64,000 nucleotides of DNA from Actinomycetota bacterium (GCA_020636995.1 JACJWU010000002.1:372001-436000); one strand, 5' to 3'; positions 27,482 to 36,660 are shown, counted from the stretch's first letter. Numbers and translations are program-made. Notes: generated from the letters alone by a model not told the origin.

Positions 27482-28582
27482 CTACGGGTCCTCGAGACTG
27501 GTGCGAAGGACCTTCCCGCGGGGGCTGATCCACTCCAGGGAGGCGTCGGGCAACATCCGCACACGCCACGGGGTGTGGGTCTTGAGCCGGTGGTGGTATC
27601 TGCACAGGGTCGCGAGGTTGCCGTCGTGTGTGCTGCCCGCCGGGTATGGGATCACGTGGTCCAGGTCGCAGTGCACCGCGGGGCGGCGGCATCCGGGGAA
27701 GCGACAGTGCCGATCGCGGGTGCGAACCCAGCGTGCCAGCCCGGGGGCCGGACGGTAGCCGGGGGACTCGGGGACCGGGGTCACATCGATCCGCTCGGCG
27801 CCGCCACACAGCTCGGCGGCATGGCTGGGGCTCAGCGGGCCGTGTCCGACGAGTTCTGGTCCGGCGGGGGTGACGAGCACCTGCACGGGTACGGGCTGGC
27901 CGACGTCCAAACCGGTCACAAGGGCGACGAACGCGTCTGCGCGGGCGGCGTCCTGTCCGCCCTCAATGTTCGCCGCCACTGCGACGAGGGCGTTCCAGCA
28001 GGCCTGGGCCTCCTCAGCGGTCAGATAGGCCCCGATGGTGGCCATGCCGTCTCGCTCGGGATCGAGCCATACGCGACGCTTGCGCTCGGCCGTCTTGCGT
28101 CGGCGCTGCACTGCCTCCGGATCGATCGCGGCCACCCGCCGGGTCAGCCAGGCCCGCAGTTGCGCCCGGGTGTGGCGCCCGGCGTAGGTAACCGCTTCGC
28201 TGACCAGCGGTACGCGGTCGGCCGGATCGAGTTCGCACGTGCCCAAGGCGATCTCCTGCACCTTCGGCAGATCCAGGCGGCCTGTCTGCAATGCGTCCAG
28301 CAGTTCGGGGAGTTCGCTGCAGACCTCGGCGGCCAGATCGAGTCTGCGGGCGGCCGCTCCCGTGGACCAGGACAGTGTGGTGGCCACCTCGGCCGGTGCC
28401 GGATCGACCAAGGCTCCGGTGGGGTCCAGGTACTCCGGCTGTTCGCGCGCCGCCTCGTTCAAAGCCTCCAACTGGCGGGCGTGGGCCCAGGCGATCACGT
28501 GCTCGGAAGCCGCCACGACCGCCATCGGGTCGGCTCCAGGTAGCAGCATCGTCTCCACCGCTGCTGTCACCGACTCATCCAT
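27482..28582 (-). CDS. DUF222 / HNH endonuclease family protein
   Basis: This 366-residue protein has the DUF222 (13E12-repeat-like) helical region over about residues 30-270. The C-terminal HNH nuclease motif reads RDRHCRFPGCRRPAVHCDLDHVIPYPAGSTHDGNLATLCRYHHRLKT in overall layout: paired Cys, DHV, N and HH. Members are very common and often multicopy in actinomycetes, linked to mobile DNA, and their biological role is unsettled. It is transcribed convergently with glpD. The ATG at 28582 is six bases after TAGCGT on the minus strand. Confidence 0.87.
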   Translation of the reverse strand: MDESVTAAVETMLLPGADPMAVVAASEHVIAWAHARQLEALNEAAREQPEYLDPTGALVDPAPAEVATTLSWSTGAAARRLDLAAEVCSELPELLDALQTGRLDLPKVQEIALGTCELDPADRVPLVSEAVTYAGRHTRAQLRAWLTRRVAAIDPEAVQRRRKTAERKRRVWLDPERDGMATIGAYLTAEEAQACWNALVAVAANIEGGQDAARADAFVALVTGLDVGQPVPVQVLVTPAGPELVGHGPLSPSHAAELCGGAERIDVTPVPESPGYRPAPGLARWVRTRDRHCRFPGCRRPAVHCDLDHVIPYPAGSTHDGNLATLCRYHHRLKTHTPWRVRMLPDASLEWISPRGKVLRTSLEDP

Positions 28583-28588
28583 GTTCGA

Positions 28589-28594
28589 ACGCTA
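28589..28594 (-). promoter_or_regulatory. -10 box TAGCGT, leaderless start
   Basis: Read on the minus strand, TAGCGT, TCGAAC, then the ATG of the HNH gene at 28582. Confidence 0.5.
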
Positions 28595-28779
28595 CGCGGG
28601 GGGTCTGACAAGTTTCGTCGAGCGCAGGTCTGTTGGGGGACATGCGTGATCGACACAAGATGCGAGGTGCGCACTCAAGTTGGTGGACGAGCCACCGTGA
28701 CTTTTCTGCTCGATGTGAACGTGCTCGTCAGCCAGGGGTGCCGATGGTGCCGTGCTGCTCCTAGGTCCCGCCGGAGAGC

Positions 28780-29649
28780 TCAGACTGCCCCAGCGTCGTA
28801 GTCCCGCGGGACCACGATCATCGGGACAGGCAGCACTCGCATCATTTTGGTCGCCGTGCGTCCCAGGAAGAGTCGCCGCGGCTGAGCCAGCCTGCTCGAC
28901 CCCACCATGACGATCTCGCTGGGGGAGATCTCCAGCGCATTGATCGCCTCCGGCAGGGTGCTGCCGTGCCCGACCACGGTGGTCACAGGGCATTCGGCGG
29001 GGATCTGCTCCTGGGCCTTCTGCGCGATCGTCGAGATGTGGAGTTCGGCGAGTTCGCTCCACTCCCGGCGTCGTTCCTCGGACCCGTCCTCCCCGACGGC
29101 GACGAGCGACATCAGGCGCAGGGGGACCTTCCATTCGCAGGCGGCTTGAATGGCGAACTTGACGAGTACCTCGTGGCCCTCTCGGACGCCGGTGGCGCAG
29201 GTGATCCGGGTGATGGCCGGCTGTGGCTCGTATTCGGCCGGTGTCAGCGCGACCGGCACCGAGGCGGAATGCAGCAGCGCATCGGCGATGCTGCCGAGGC
29301 GGACGTGGTGGGACGTGCCGACCACGATCATTCCCGCGTCGCCGCCCTCGCCGGGTTCGTCCGCCTTGGCCATGAGTCCCTCACTGATGGACTCGGCGTT
29401 CACGAGGTGTCCTTCGGTCGCCACATCCCCTGGAACCTGCGCGAGGCCGTCGGCGAGCCATTCTTCGGCCTGTCTGCGCAGTTCGGTGTTGTATGCGTGG
29501 TCGGGGGAGTACATGTGGAAGGTCGGCGTGTCGTCAGGCAGTACCACTACCAGGTCGAGGTGAGCCCCCGACGACCGGGCAAGTGTGGACGCCAGATTGA
29601 TTGCGTCGATTCCGCGTTGCTGGGGTCCGTAGCCCACGATGTACCTCAT
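28780..29649 (-). CDS. tandem universal stress protein (UspA) family
   Basis: The 289-residue protein contains two Usp domains. The first (about 1-140) has VGYGPQQRGIDAINLAS and ends with IVVGTSHHVRLGSIADALLHSASVPVAL. The second (about 148-285) ends with IVMVGSSRLAQPRRLFLGRTATKMMRVLPVPMIVV. The G-x2-G-x9-G(S/T) ATP-binding motif is altered in both, so nucleotide binding is uncertain. Usp proteins act in stress survival. It is divergent from an APC permease, 73 bp apart; TAGATT lies eight bases before its ATG and may be its -10 element. Confidence 0.85.
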   Translation of the reverse strand: MRYIVGYGPQQRGIDAINLASTLARSSGAHLDLVVVLPDDTPTFHMYSPDHAYNTELRRQAEEWLADGLAQVPGDVATEGHLVNAESISEGLMAKADEPGEGGDAGMIVVGTSHHVRLGSIADALLHSASVPVALTPAEYEPQPAITRITCATGVREGHEVLVKFAIQAACEWKVPLRLMSLVAVGEDGSEERRREWSELAELHISTIAQKAQEQIPAECPVTTVVGHGSTLPEAINALEISPSEIVMVGSSRLAQPRRLFLGRTATKMMRVLPVPMIVVPRDYDAGAV

Positions 29650-29722
29650 GGATCCGTAATCTAGCCCTCCGAGGCCCTATGTTGAGGCGGTAGGAAATCC
29701 ACCAGGTGACAGGGAGTCCCAC

Positions 29723-31138
29723 ATGACCGCCGAGGGCACGACGAGCGCAGGCTCTGAAACGGGTAGTTCCTCCCACCTGGTCAGGACCTTGGGCCTGTGG
29801 GCCATCGTCGGGCTCGGACTCGGATACATGACGCCGACGGTCGTGTTCGACACGTTCGGGATCGTCTCCGCGGAGACCGGCGGGGTCGTGCCCACGTCGT
29901 ACCTCATGGCTCTCGTCGTGATGATGTTCACGGCCATCAGCTACGGACGCATGACCAGGGTCTTCCCGTCTGCAGGCTCGGCCTACACCTACACCTCCGC
30001 GACCATGAGTCCGAATCTGGGATTCCTGATCGGCTGGGCCGCGCTGCTGGACTACTTGTTGCTGCCACTGGTCAATGCGCTCATCATCCGCAGTTACATG
30101 TACTCCTTCTTCCCCGGTGCGCCGGAGTGGATCTGGGTCGTCATCTACGTGGCGGTGATCACCACCATGGTCGTGGTCAGCATGACCAACACGTCGCGCG
30201 TGAACATGATCCTGGTGACCTTCTGCCTAGTGCTGATCGGCGTCTTCTTCCTGCTGTCGGTCAGAGCGTTGATGAACGGTGTTGGCAACGGCACGATCTT
30301 CTCGATGGATCCCGCCTGGCACGAGGGTGTCCATCTCGGCCTGGTGATCACAGGCGCGACCATCGTGGCCTTCTCGTTCATCGGTTTCGACGCCATCACG
30401 ATGTACACCGAGGAGGCGAAGGAGCCCTCCCTCGTTCCCCGGGCGATCCTGCTCGCGCTGCTCATCGGTGGCGGCATCTTCTTCGTCTCGGCCTGGTTCA
30501 CGCAGTCGATGTTCCCCGACGTCGCCAATTTCAGCGAGGAGTCGCTGGAGAACAGTGCGCTGCCGGAGATCGCCTTCAACGTCGGCGGGCAATTGTTCAA
30601 GATCCTGCTGACATCGGCCGCGTTCGCAGCCACCATGGCGTCGAGCCTGGCGTCGCACTCCTCGGTCTCGCGGCTGTTGTACGTGATGGGACGCAACGGC
30701 CGCGGGCCGATCTCACGGTTCTTCGGCTACGTGCACCCCACCTTCCACACCCCTGCCTACGCCATCGTCTTCGTCGGGCTGGTCTCGCTTCTGGCGATAG
30801 CCTTCAATCTCGATTTCGTCGCCTCGCTGATCAACTTCGGGGCGCTGATCGCATTCACGTTCGTCAACCTGACCGTGATCGCGTATTTCGCCTTCCGGCA
30901 GCGTGAGGTGCACTCGCCGCGGGACATCTGGCGCAACATCGTTCTGCCGGGCATCGGTGTGATGCTGACCGTTCTGCTCTGGGTCTACCTCTCGGCCGAA
31001 TCGACCCGCTACGGCATCATCTGGTTCGCCATCGGCGTCGTCGTGCTGCTGTGGATCACACGTTTCCTGCGCAAGCCGATGACCATCCACCTGGGTGAGG
31101 ACGTACCCGAGACCCCGGTGGAGCCGAAGGCCGACTGA
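29723..31138 (+). CDS. APC-family amino acid/polyamine permease
   Basis: This 471-residue transporter has about 12 transmembrane helices. The first is broken by the APC substrate-binding motif (LGLWAIVGLGLGYMTPTVVFDTFG), and helix 6 has FSFIGFDAITMYTEEAKEP, the region that separates amino acid and polyamine importers of the PuuP type. The hydrophilic tails are short. AGGGAG lies upstream of the ATG. TATGTT at 29678 is the best -10 element. The exact substrate, amino acid or polyamine, cannot be read. It shares a divergent promoter region with the Usp gene. Confidence 0.87.
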   Translation: MTAEGTTSAGSETGSSSHLVRTLGLWAIVGLGLGYMTPTVVFDTFGIVSAETGGVVPTSYLMALVVMMFTAISYGRMTRVFPSAGSAYTYTSATMSPNLGFLIGWAALLDYLLLPLVNALIIRSYMYSFFPGAPEWIWVVIYVAVITTMVVVSMTNTSRVNMILVTFCLVLIGVFFLLSVRALMNGVGNGTIFSMDPAWHEGVHLGLVITGATIVAFSFIGFDAITMYTEEAKEPSLVPRAILLALLIGGGIFFVSAWFTQSMFPDVANFSEESLENSALPEIAFNVGGQLFKILLTSAAFAATMASSLASHSSVSRLLYVMGRNGRGPISRFFGYVHPTFHTPAYAIVFVGLVSLLAIAFNLDFVASLINFGALIAFTFVNLTVIAYFAFRQREVHSPRDIWRNIVLPGIGVMLTVLLWVYLSAESTRYGIIWFAIGVVVLLWITRFLRKPMTIHLGEDVPETPVEPKAD

Positions 31139-31213
31139 CAGCGGCGGCGCGTTGACGCAGCCGCGGTGACCCGACAGTCGCGGCCTATGCTGGATCGGGG
31201 CAGGGGAGGGTCG

Positions 31214-31774
31214 ATGAGGACCATGGTTGGTGCCGTCGCAGCAGCGTTGGCGATCGGAGTCGTGGGTGCTGCACCGGTCGAAGCCGCGCCGTGTACGTAC
31301 ACCTACAACGAGTACGGCTATCCGCAGTGGTCGGATACCTGTGGGACAGGGATGGCGCCCGGTCGCATCGGCCCGCTGAGGATGGGTGTGACCACGGTCG
31401 CCCGGGCGCGCAGCCTGGGTTATCTGGCCCGGAATCGGGCGTGCGGCGATCGACTGGACGGCGTCGGTGCGTTCTCGAACTGGCGGCGTGGGGACGGGAA
31501 GGTCCTAGCCTGGACGGGCGACAGAACGACGCGTGGCCTCAGCGCGACGGACTCCGTGCGCACAGCCAAGCGGAAATACCCGCGGCTGACCAGGACGGGT
31601 TTCCTCAAGAACCCCTACGTCGCGGGCGCGGGCTGGAGGATCTACTCCGTGGCCAAGAAGGCGGGCTGGCTCGACCTTTACAAGTACACCGGCACGGAGT
31701 CCTACGACTTTCTTGCCGTGCGGGCGAAGTCCCTCAAGAAACCCGTCAAGGACTGGGCGCTGGACGGCTGCTGA
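31214..31774 (+). CDS. secreted protein of unknown function
   Basis: From the ATG at 31214 (GGGGAGGG seven bases upstream) the 186-residue product has a signal peptide ending ...PVEAAP. The mature protein contains four Cys (two in the first 25 mature residues, one in ARNRACGD, one as the last residue), so it probably forms disulfides. It is rich in Arg, Lys, Tyr and Trp, with basic patches near the end (RAKSLKKPVKDW). I do not recognise a family. TATGCT at 31186-31191 may be its -10 box. The TGA stop is followed after 48 bp by palindromic repeat copy C. Confidence 0.65.
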   Translation: MRTMVGAVAAALAIGVVGAAPVEAAPCTYTYNEYGYPQWSDTCGTGMAPGRIGPLRMGVTTVARARSLGYLARNRACGDRLDGVGAFSNWRRGDGKVLAWTGDRTTRGLSATDSVRTAKRKYPRLTRTGFLKNPYVAGAGWRIYSVAKKAGWLDLYKYTGTESYDFLAVRAKSLKKPVKDWALDGC

Positions 31775-31821
31775 CCTTTGACCGGACCACGGCTTCCGGC
31801 CGCGGGTGGTCACCGCTCATC

Positions 31822-31934
31822 CCGGTTAGAGATCGGCATGTTGGTGAGAGATATGGCACTCCGGTTAGTCCTATACGGCCGTGGGACTCTAACCAACCTG
31901 CCGCCGCCTAACCAAGATGCCGATCTCTAACCGG
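31822..31934. repeat. palindromic repeat copy C
   Basis: A 113-bp element. The outer arms CCGGTTAGAGATCGGCAT and ATGCCGATCTCTAACCGG are perfect inverted repeats of 18 bp, and the centre is TACGGCCGTG. An IS481-type remnant lies directly beside it, as at copy D. Confidence 0.88.
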
Positions 31935-32100
31935 ACTGTCCAAGGACGTGGCTGACAACGGGCCGACATCGGGAGTGTCAAGCACCGCCGCAACCGCCCC
32001 TGGGCCAAGGCCACGGTCGAACGCCTCCACGACACCCTGATCCACGAACGGGCCCACGCCACCCATCACCGCGAGCCACGTGACCAACCTGTCTGGACAG
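31935..32100 (+). mobile_element. decayed IS481-type transposase remnant
   Basis: Fragments in shifting frames read ADNGPTS (the region of the second catalytic Asp), then KHRRNRPWAKATVERLHDTL, and TASHVTNLSGQN, resembling the C-terminal parts of IS481 transposases (DNG, NGKVERFHRTL, and a final RVTNLxGQ). It is bounded by CTGTCCA at 31936 and CTGGACAG at 32093. No intact frame remains. A shorter related remnant follows copy D. Confidence 0.6.
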
Positions 32101-32125
32101 AACGCCTTGGCGACGGGACCGGAAG

Positions 32126-32131
32126 TAGCAT
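32126..32131 (+). promoter_or_regulatory. -10 box TAGCAT, leaderless start
   Basis: TAGCAT, six bases, then the ATG of the collar-like gene; no ribosome-binding site. The box lies just after the IS481 remnant. Confidence 0.5.
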
Positions 32132-32137
32132 CGCGCA

Positions 32138-32380
32138 ATGGATTCGTTTCTGGGTCAGGTCCTGTTGCTGCCGTACGACTTCCCCGCTCAGGGGGTCATG
32201 TACTGCGAAGGTCAGGTGCTCGCGATCCGCGACCACGTGTCGTTGTTCAGTCTTCTGGGAGCGCGGTTCGGCGGTGACGGTGTGACCACCTTCGCCCTGC
32301 CCGATCTCACGGGCAAGGAACCGGCCGACGGCCTGCGCTATTGCATCGTGATGCACGGCTCATACCCGGCCCGTCCCTGA
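32138..32380 (+). CDS. mini phage tail-collar-domain protein
   Basis: Only 80 residues long, this protein consists of the phage tail-collar fold seen at the N-terminus of tail-fibre and microcystin-dependent-protein-like proteins. The match is DSFLGQVLLLPYDFPAQGVM, CEGQVLAIRDHVSLFSLLG, then FGGDGVTTFALPDL; the family normally reads W.LCNGQ.L, ALFSLLGT and YGGDG.TTFALPDLRG. The fibre shaft that normally follows is absent, replaced by a short tail with YCIVMHGSYPARP. No other phage genes are near. A frameshifted paralogue with a related tail lies at 51120-51372, so this is a small family in this genome. Function unknown. Confidence 0.72.
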   Translation: MDSFLGQVLLLPYDFPAQGVMYCEGQVLAIRDHVSLFSLLGARFGGDGVTTFALPDLTGKEPADGLRYCIVMHGSYPARP

Positions 32381-32426
32381 CGTCGTACCCCCGCCGAGCA
32401 CACGTGGTGCGGGGCAGTCGCGCCGA

Positions 32427-32468
32427 GGCCCCCGCCGGACGTGTCACTGCCGACACGCGACGGGGGCC
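32427..32468. terminator. bidirectional hairpin terminator
   Basis: GGCCCCCG pairs with CGGGGGCC and, inside, CGTGTC with GACACG around a 6-base loop. It sits between the convergent collar-like gene and the secreted FnIII gene. Confidence 0.75.
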
Positions 32469-32486
32469 CCTGCCTCCACCTCGGCA

Positions 32487-34223
32487 CTACCGCACCAGAC
32501 GGACCTTGTACACGTGGCTACGCGCCGCGAGTTGCGTCCCGTTCTGGGCAACGGTTGCGAACACCGATCCGGCCTTGTGCATGTGCATCCGGGTGCGGAA
32601 CTTGCCGCGAGCGTTCGTCCGTACCGTCTTCATCACACGCGGGCCCTTCTCGGTACCCACGGGGTTGAACCACAAGGTGACGCGGGTCCGGCTACGCACC
32701 TTCTTGCCGTGCTGCTTGCCGTAGACCTCGCCGAAAGCGCGGACCTGGATGCGGTTGTTCGCCTTGACGCGGATCTTCAAGCGCAACTTCCGGTTCATGC
32801 GCTTCGTGGCTTGGTCGCCACCCTTGTCCCCGGGCACTACAACCACATCGTCCTTGGCGACGGTGGGATCCTTCACCTTCGGAGTTGCGACCACAGTGCC
32901 TGCGTCGCCCGTACCACTGGGTGTGACAGCGGCAACGGAGAACTCGTACGGCTCACCACCGGTGAGTCCGAGATACGTGGTCTCCAGCGACTGGTCGGCC
33001 GGCACGCGGATCTCCGGCAGTGCGCTGCCATCGGCAAGCCGGATCCCGTTCACCACGTAGTCGGTGATCGGCCCGGAACCTGCGGAGGCCGGCGCCTTCC
33101 AGGTCAGCGCCATGGCCTCATCCCCGCGTGTCGCCGTAAGATCCAGCGGCCTGGTGGGCAGGCTCTCGTCGTAACTGAGGCCGACATCGATGTAGGTGAG
33201 ATTGTGCTCGGGCACCAGCACCGCCACGTTGCCCTGCGGCGCCCCGCCCTTGTCCGATCCACCTTCCGCGGCTTCGATGGCGGTTTCCTCTTCGCCTTCC
33301 GCCGGCTGCAGGATCGACGTGGCTTCAGTGAAGTCCGCACCAGAGTCGGGTTTCAGGCTGAACGTGAGGCGGTACAGTCCCGCATTCACGGCCTTGGTGG
33401 GCCAGTTGAACCCATAGGTCATTCCACCGCTGACAGTGACCTCGGCACCGTAGCCACCCGGTCCGTCGAGGACCTCGCCCACGCACTTCACGACACCGTC
33501 ATCGGTCCAGCTCCGGGTGTCCGGATCCCAGGACAACGACGAGGCCTTGTCGATGCGCTCGATCGTCAGGCAGGCCTGTGATGTGTAGACGATCGCTTGG
33601 TCGCTCTGGGCTGCCACCGCGTGCCACACGGAGGCATCCGGGACGGCCATGACGCCCCACTGCTCGTCCTGGCCCTGACCGCCGACCTTCATCATCGTGT
33701 AGCCGGTCATGCCCGTCGCGTCGGCGGTATCCGCAGGTTCTGGATCGGTGAGTCCGGACACGTCCTGCAGCATCTTCGTCTCAACGCGGACATGCATCCC
33801 CGTGCGCCAGTCCTTGGCCTCGAGGTTGTCTCCCCAGTCCACGTAGGTGATGGGCAGCTTGCCTTGATCCGTGATCGGCAGTCCGGGAATCGCCGATGCG
33901 TCGGCGTTCTCCGACTGCCACTCGTTCAAGGTCTTCTGTAGGAACAGATCCACCCCGTCGATCACCACGTGCGCTGCGGGGTCGGAATCCAGCGTCAGAT
34001 CCTCGGTCTGCGGTCCTGAGCCGCGCAGCACGGGACGTACACCGACGTCGGCCGTTTCCGCCCAGAGCACGGGTGCAGCGAGGTTGTTGCCCGGCAGCGT
34101 GTCTTCGCCACCACCAGGTGCCATGGGAACCACCGCAGCGGCTGCGGGCGCCGAGGCGAGAACCAGTGCCGCCGTTCCCGCGACTGATGCTGCCCGACGG
34201 ATTACTTCATTGCGCCATCGCAT
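32487..34223 (-). CDS. secreted FnIII-domain protein
   Basis: The ATG at 34223 has AAGGAG upstream and begins a signal peptide (MRWRNEVIRRAASVAG... ASAPAAAA); the frame continues further upstream to 34727 but only as non-coding sequence over the divergent regulator. The 578-residue protein has a long beta-rich N-terminal region (about 30-370) of unknown family and a fibronectin type III domain at about 395-485 (RPLDLTATRGDEAMALTWKAP). The C-terminal domain is Lys/Arg rich (residues 505-578), with repeated short strands (RLKIRVKANNRIQVRAFGEV). It is exported and may bind the cell surface. It is divergent from a two-component system, with candidate regulator sites in between. Confidence 0.75.
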   Translation of the reverse strand: MRWRNEVIRRAASVAGTAALVLASAPAAAAVVPMAPGGGEDTLPGNNLAAPVLWAETADVGVRPVLRGSGPQTEDLTLDSDPAAHVVIDGVDLFLQKTLNEWQSENADASAIPGLPITDQGKLPITYVDWGDNLEAKDWRTGMHVRVETKMLQDVSGLTDPEPADTADATGMTGYTMMKVGGQGQDEQWGVMAVPDASVWHAVAAQSDQAIVYTSQACLTIERIDKASSLSWDPDTRSWTDDGVVKCVGEVLDGPGGYGAEVTVSGGMTYGFNWPTKAVNAGLYRLTFSLKPDSGADFTEATSILQPAEGEEETAIEAAEGGSDKGGAPQGNVAVLVPEHNLTYIDVGLSYDESLPTRPLDLTATRGDEAMALTWKAPASAGSGPITDYVVNGIRLADGSALPEIRVPADQSLETTYLGLTGGEPYEFSVAAVTPSGTGDAGTVVATPKVKDPTVAKDDVVVVPGDKGGDQATKRMNRKLRLKIRVKANNRIQVRAFGEVYGKQHGKKVRSRTRVTLWFNPVGTEKGPRVMKTVRTNARGKFRTRMHMHKAGSVFATVAQNGTQLAARSHVYKVRLVR

Positions 34224-34370
34224 GGTTTTCTCCTTCCCTCCCGGGTGGCTGGCTTTGTGGTGACTGTGCGTTCGCGCACCTCGGCCTTTCGACCGATGCG
34301 ACCTCGCCCATACCGTCAGTCGCCCCCCTCTCCTTGCGATTTCACAGTCACACCCGGTCACGAACGATGC

Positions 34371-34406
34371 GTGGAGGGCGTGTGGAGATGGTGTGGAGGT
34401 GTGGGG
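34371..34406 (+). promoter_or_regulatory. direct repeats with 11-bp period, candidate OmpR-type operator
   Basis: GTGGAG occurs at 34371, 34382 and 34393, an exact 11-bp period, with a related GTGGGG at 34401. OmpR-family regulators bind tandem repeats spaced about one helical turn. The site lies between the divergent secreted FnIII gene and the OmpR-type regulator gene itself. Confidence 0.6.
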
Positions 34407-34423
34407 ATCCGGGGGTCGCCGCA

Positions 34424-34439
34424 GTGAGGCCCCCCTCAC
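34424..34439. repeat. short perfect inverted repeat before the regulator gene
   Basis: GTGAGG and CCTCAC flank a CCCC loop 18 bp before the GTG start of the response regulator. It may be an operator or a 5' mRNA hairpin. Confidence 0.4.
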
Positions 34440-34457
34440 CTGTCTTTCAATGGAAGG

Positions 34458-35144
34458 GTGAGAACGATCTTGGTCGTGGAGGACGAACGCGATCTTCGTG
34501 ACCTCCTGCGCCGCTACTTGGAGCGGGCGGGATTTGCCGTTCTGGCGACCGGATCCGGAGCTGAGGCGCTCACCCTGGTGTCCCGGCAGGCGGCCGATCT
34601 GGTGGTTCTGGACCTGGGTCTTCCGGACCTCGACGGGACGGAGGTCCTGAGGCTGGCCACGCCGGCCATACCCGTCATCGTGCTTACGGCACGGTCCTCG
34701 GCCGACGATCGGATCCGGGGTCTTCAACTGGGCGCCGACGACTACGTGACCAAACCGTTCAGCCCCACCGAGTTGGTGCTACGGGTGAAGGCCGTGTTGT
34801 CGCGCGGACGCTTCAGCGAACCGCGCCCGGTTGCCCGCAGTTACTGCAACGGCCGACTGGTGATCGATGAGCGCGAGCACGAGGCCCGGTTCGACGGCGA
34901 TCCCATCCATCTGACCATCAGTGAGTGGGAGTTGTTGCTGTCATTGGCGAACGCCCCGATGCGGGTGTTCTCCCGTCTGGAGTTGGTCAACCGTATTCAT
35001 GGCTACGAATTCCAGGGCTACGAACGCAGTATCGACTCCCATGTGAAGAACCTTCGGCACAAACTGGGAGACGCCGGTGACGAGGTGATCCAGACGGTCG
35101 TCGGCGTGGGGTATCGGTTGGGGTGTACGGCCGATGACTCGTAG
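34458..35144 (+). CDS. OmpR-family response regulator
   Basis: The 228-residue regulator has a receiver domain (acidic pocket Glu8-Asp9, phospho-acceptor Asp52 in LVVLDLGLPDLDG, Lys in YVTKPFSP) and a C-terminal winged-helix DNA-binding domain (about 130-225; LTISEWELLLSLA, ERSIDSHVKNLRHKLG, IQTVVGVGYRLG). It starts with GTG. It overlaps the histidine kinase gene by 11 bp, so the two are one operon. The GTGGAG direct repeats just upstream suggest autoregulation and control of the divergent secreted protein. Confidence 0.93.
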   Translation: MRTILVVEDERDLRDLLRRYLERAGFAVLATGSGAEALTLVSRQAADLVVLDLGLPDLDGTEVLRLATPAIPVIVLTARSSADDRIRGLQLGADDYVTKPFSPTELVLRVKAVLSRGRFSEPRPVARSYCNGRLVIDEREHEARFDGDPIHLTISEWELLLSLANAPMRVFSRLELVNRIHGYEFQGYERSIDSHVKNLRHKLGDAGDEVIQTVVGVGYRLGCTADDS

Positions 35145-36495
35145 ATCCGGACTCGGAGTCCTCGGACGCCGCCTGCTGGCGGCCTTCATGGTCGTGGCCA
35201 CCGCCTCTGTCGGAGTCTTCGCGTTCGTCGCGGTCATGGGTCTGGATCTGGAGGTCAATGCCGAGCGGCTTCGGGTCCAGCAGGACATCGCCTCGCACAC
35301 GGCAGCAACCGCGGCTGTGGTCTACCGGCAGGCGGGTGGGTGGGCTGAGGCGGATCTCGACCATGCCTACGCGGTGGCCGACGGCGCCGGCGCCTCCTTG
35401 GTGGTGACGGATGCCTCCGGCGATGTGGTGGCGCAACAGGGTGTCTCAGAGCAGCATTCTGGTCCCGTCTCACCCACACGAGCCATCGATCATCCGGTGA
35501 TCGTCGATGGCGAACGAGTGGGCACAGTCTCGCTCTCGTTCAAGCGACCGGCCACGTCCGCCCTGTCCCGCAGCAGTATCGGTTGGCTGCTCGGGGCTGC
35601 CGTTGTCGCCTTGGGGTTGGCAGCAGTGGTCGCAGTGCTCATGGCCCGACAGATCACCCGGCCGGTCACCCAGATCAGCGAGGTGGGCCGCCGATTCGCA
35701 GCAGGGGATCACGCCGCCCGCGCGCACGTCGAGGCAACGGGCGAGATCGGCGAACTGGCCCGGACGATGAACGATGCCGCGGACGCCGTTCTCGCCGCGG
35801 AGCAAGCCCGTCTCAACATCGCCGCCGATGTCGCGCATGAACTGCGCACTCCGCTTGCCGCGCTGCAGGCCGGACTCGAGGAGATGCGGGACGGGCTGAT
35901 GCCGGCGGATCCGGCTGCGCTCGGCCGACTGCACGACCAGGCCACCCGGATGGGGAGGGTGGTCGGGGAATTGGCGGCGCTCTCGTCGGCGGAAGCCGCC
36001 CCGCGGGTCACCGACAGCACCAGAATCGTGGATCTCGCCGCTGTCGCCGAGGCGGAGATGGCCTCCCGGCAGTCGCACATGCACTGCGCGGGACTCGAGT
36101 TGGTCGGCGACCTGCACAGCACGCTGGTGCGGGCTGATGAGGATCGACTCCATGAGATCATCGGCAACCTGCTGGCGAATGCCGCCCAATACTGCAGGGC
36201 GGGTGATCACGTCGCCGTCACCGTGCGGCAGCAGGACGACCGGGCGATGCTGCAGGTGTCTGACACGGGTCCGGGCATCCCGGCCGATGAACTGCCCCAC
36301 GTGTTCGAGCGCTTCTGGCGCGGCTCCCGCGAATCCGGCACGGCGGGAAGTGGTCTTGGGCTTGCGATCGTCAGGGCGCTGGTCACGGCGTACGACGGCA
36401 ACGTCACCGTTGCGTCAACGCCCGGTGCGGGGGCGGTGTTCAGCATCGACCTCCCGGTGGCCCGGCCGGTCGGTGTGATCCACAGCGGCGTGTGA
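35134..36495 (+). CDS. membrane sensor histidine kinase
   Basis: The 453-residue kinase has two transmembrane helices (about 12-35 and 150-172) enclosing an extracytoplasmic sensor of about 110 residues. A HAMP domain follows (ARQITRPVTQISEVGRRFAAGDH), then the phospho-acceptor His235 in ADVAHELRTPLAAL and an ATPase domain with NLLANAAQYC (N box), DTGPGIP (G1), FERFWRG and GSGLGLAIV (G2). All catalytic boxes are intact. It phosphorylates the response regulator encoded by the overlapping upstream gene. The sensor domain has no recognisable ligand-binding family, so the signal is unknown. Confidence 0.93.
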   Translation: MTRRSGLGVLGRRLLAAFMVVATASVGVFAFVAVMGLDLEVNAERLRVQQDIASHTAATAAVVYRQAGGWAEADLDHAYAVADGAGASLVVTDASGDVVAQQGVSEQHSGPVSPTRAIDHPVIVDGERVGTVSLSFKRPATSALSRSSIGWLLGAAVVALGLAAVVAVLMARQITRPVTQISEVGRRFAAGDHAARAHVEATGEIGELARTMNDAADAVLAAEQARLNIAADVAHELRTPLAALQAGLEEMRDGLMPADPAALGRLHDQATRMGRVVGELAALSSAEAAPRVTDSTRIVDLAAVAEAEMASRQSHMHCAGLELVGDLHSTLVRADEDRLHEIIGNLLANAAQYCRAGDHVAVTVRQQDDRAMLQVSDTGPGIPADELPHVFERFWRGSRESGTAGSGLGLAIVRALVTAYDGNVTVASTPGAGAVFSIDLPVARPVGVIHSGV

Positions 36496-36660
36496 CCGGC
36501 GTATCCGCCGGTCACCGTCGTCGCTTGGTGTCGATCCGCTCGTCGGGGACCGGACGGTTGATGGTGACAGGCCGATCGCCCAGCGGCTGTGCCGCGAGTG
36601 GTGCAGTCCGCGCAAACTGTGTGGGTTCGGTGAAGTGTCGACCCGAGCCCCATGCCACGC

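Noticed and set aside
32138..32380. Prophage indicated by the tail-collar domain
   Set aside because: No capsid, portal, terminase, integrase or lysis genes are near either collar copy.
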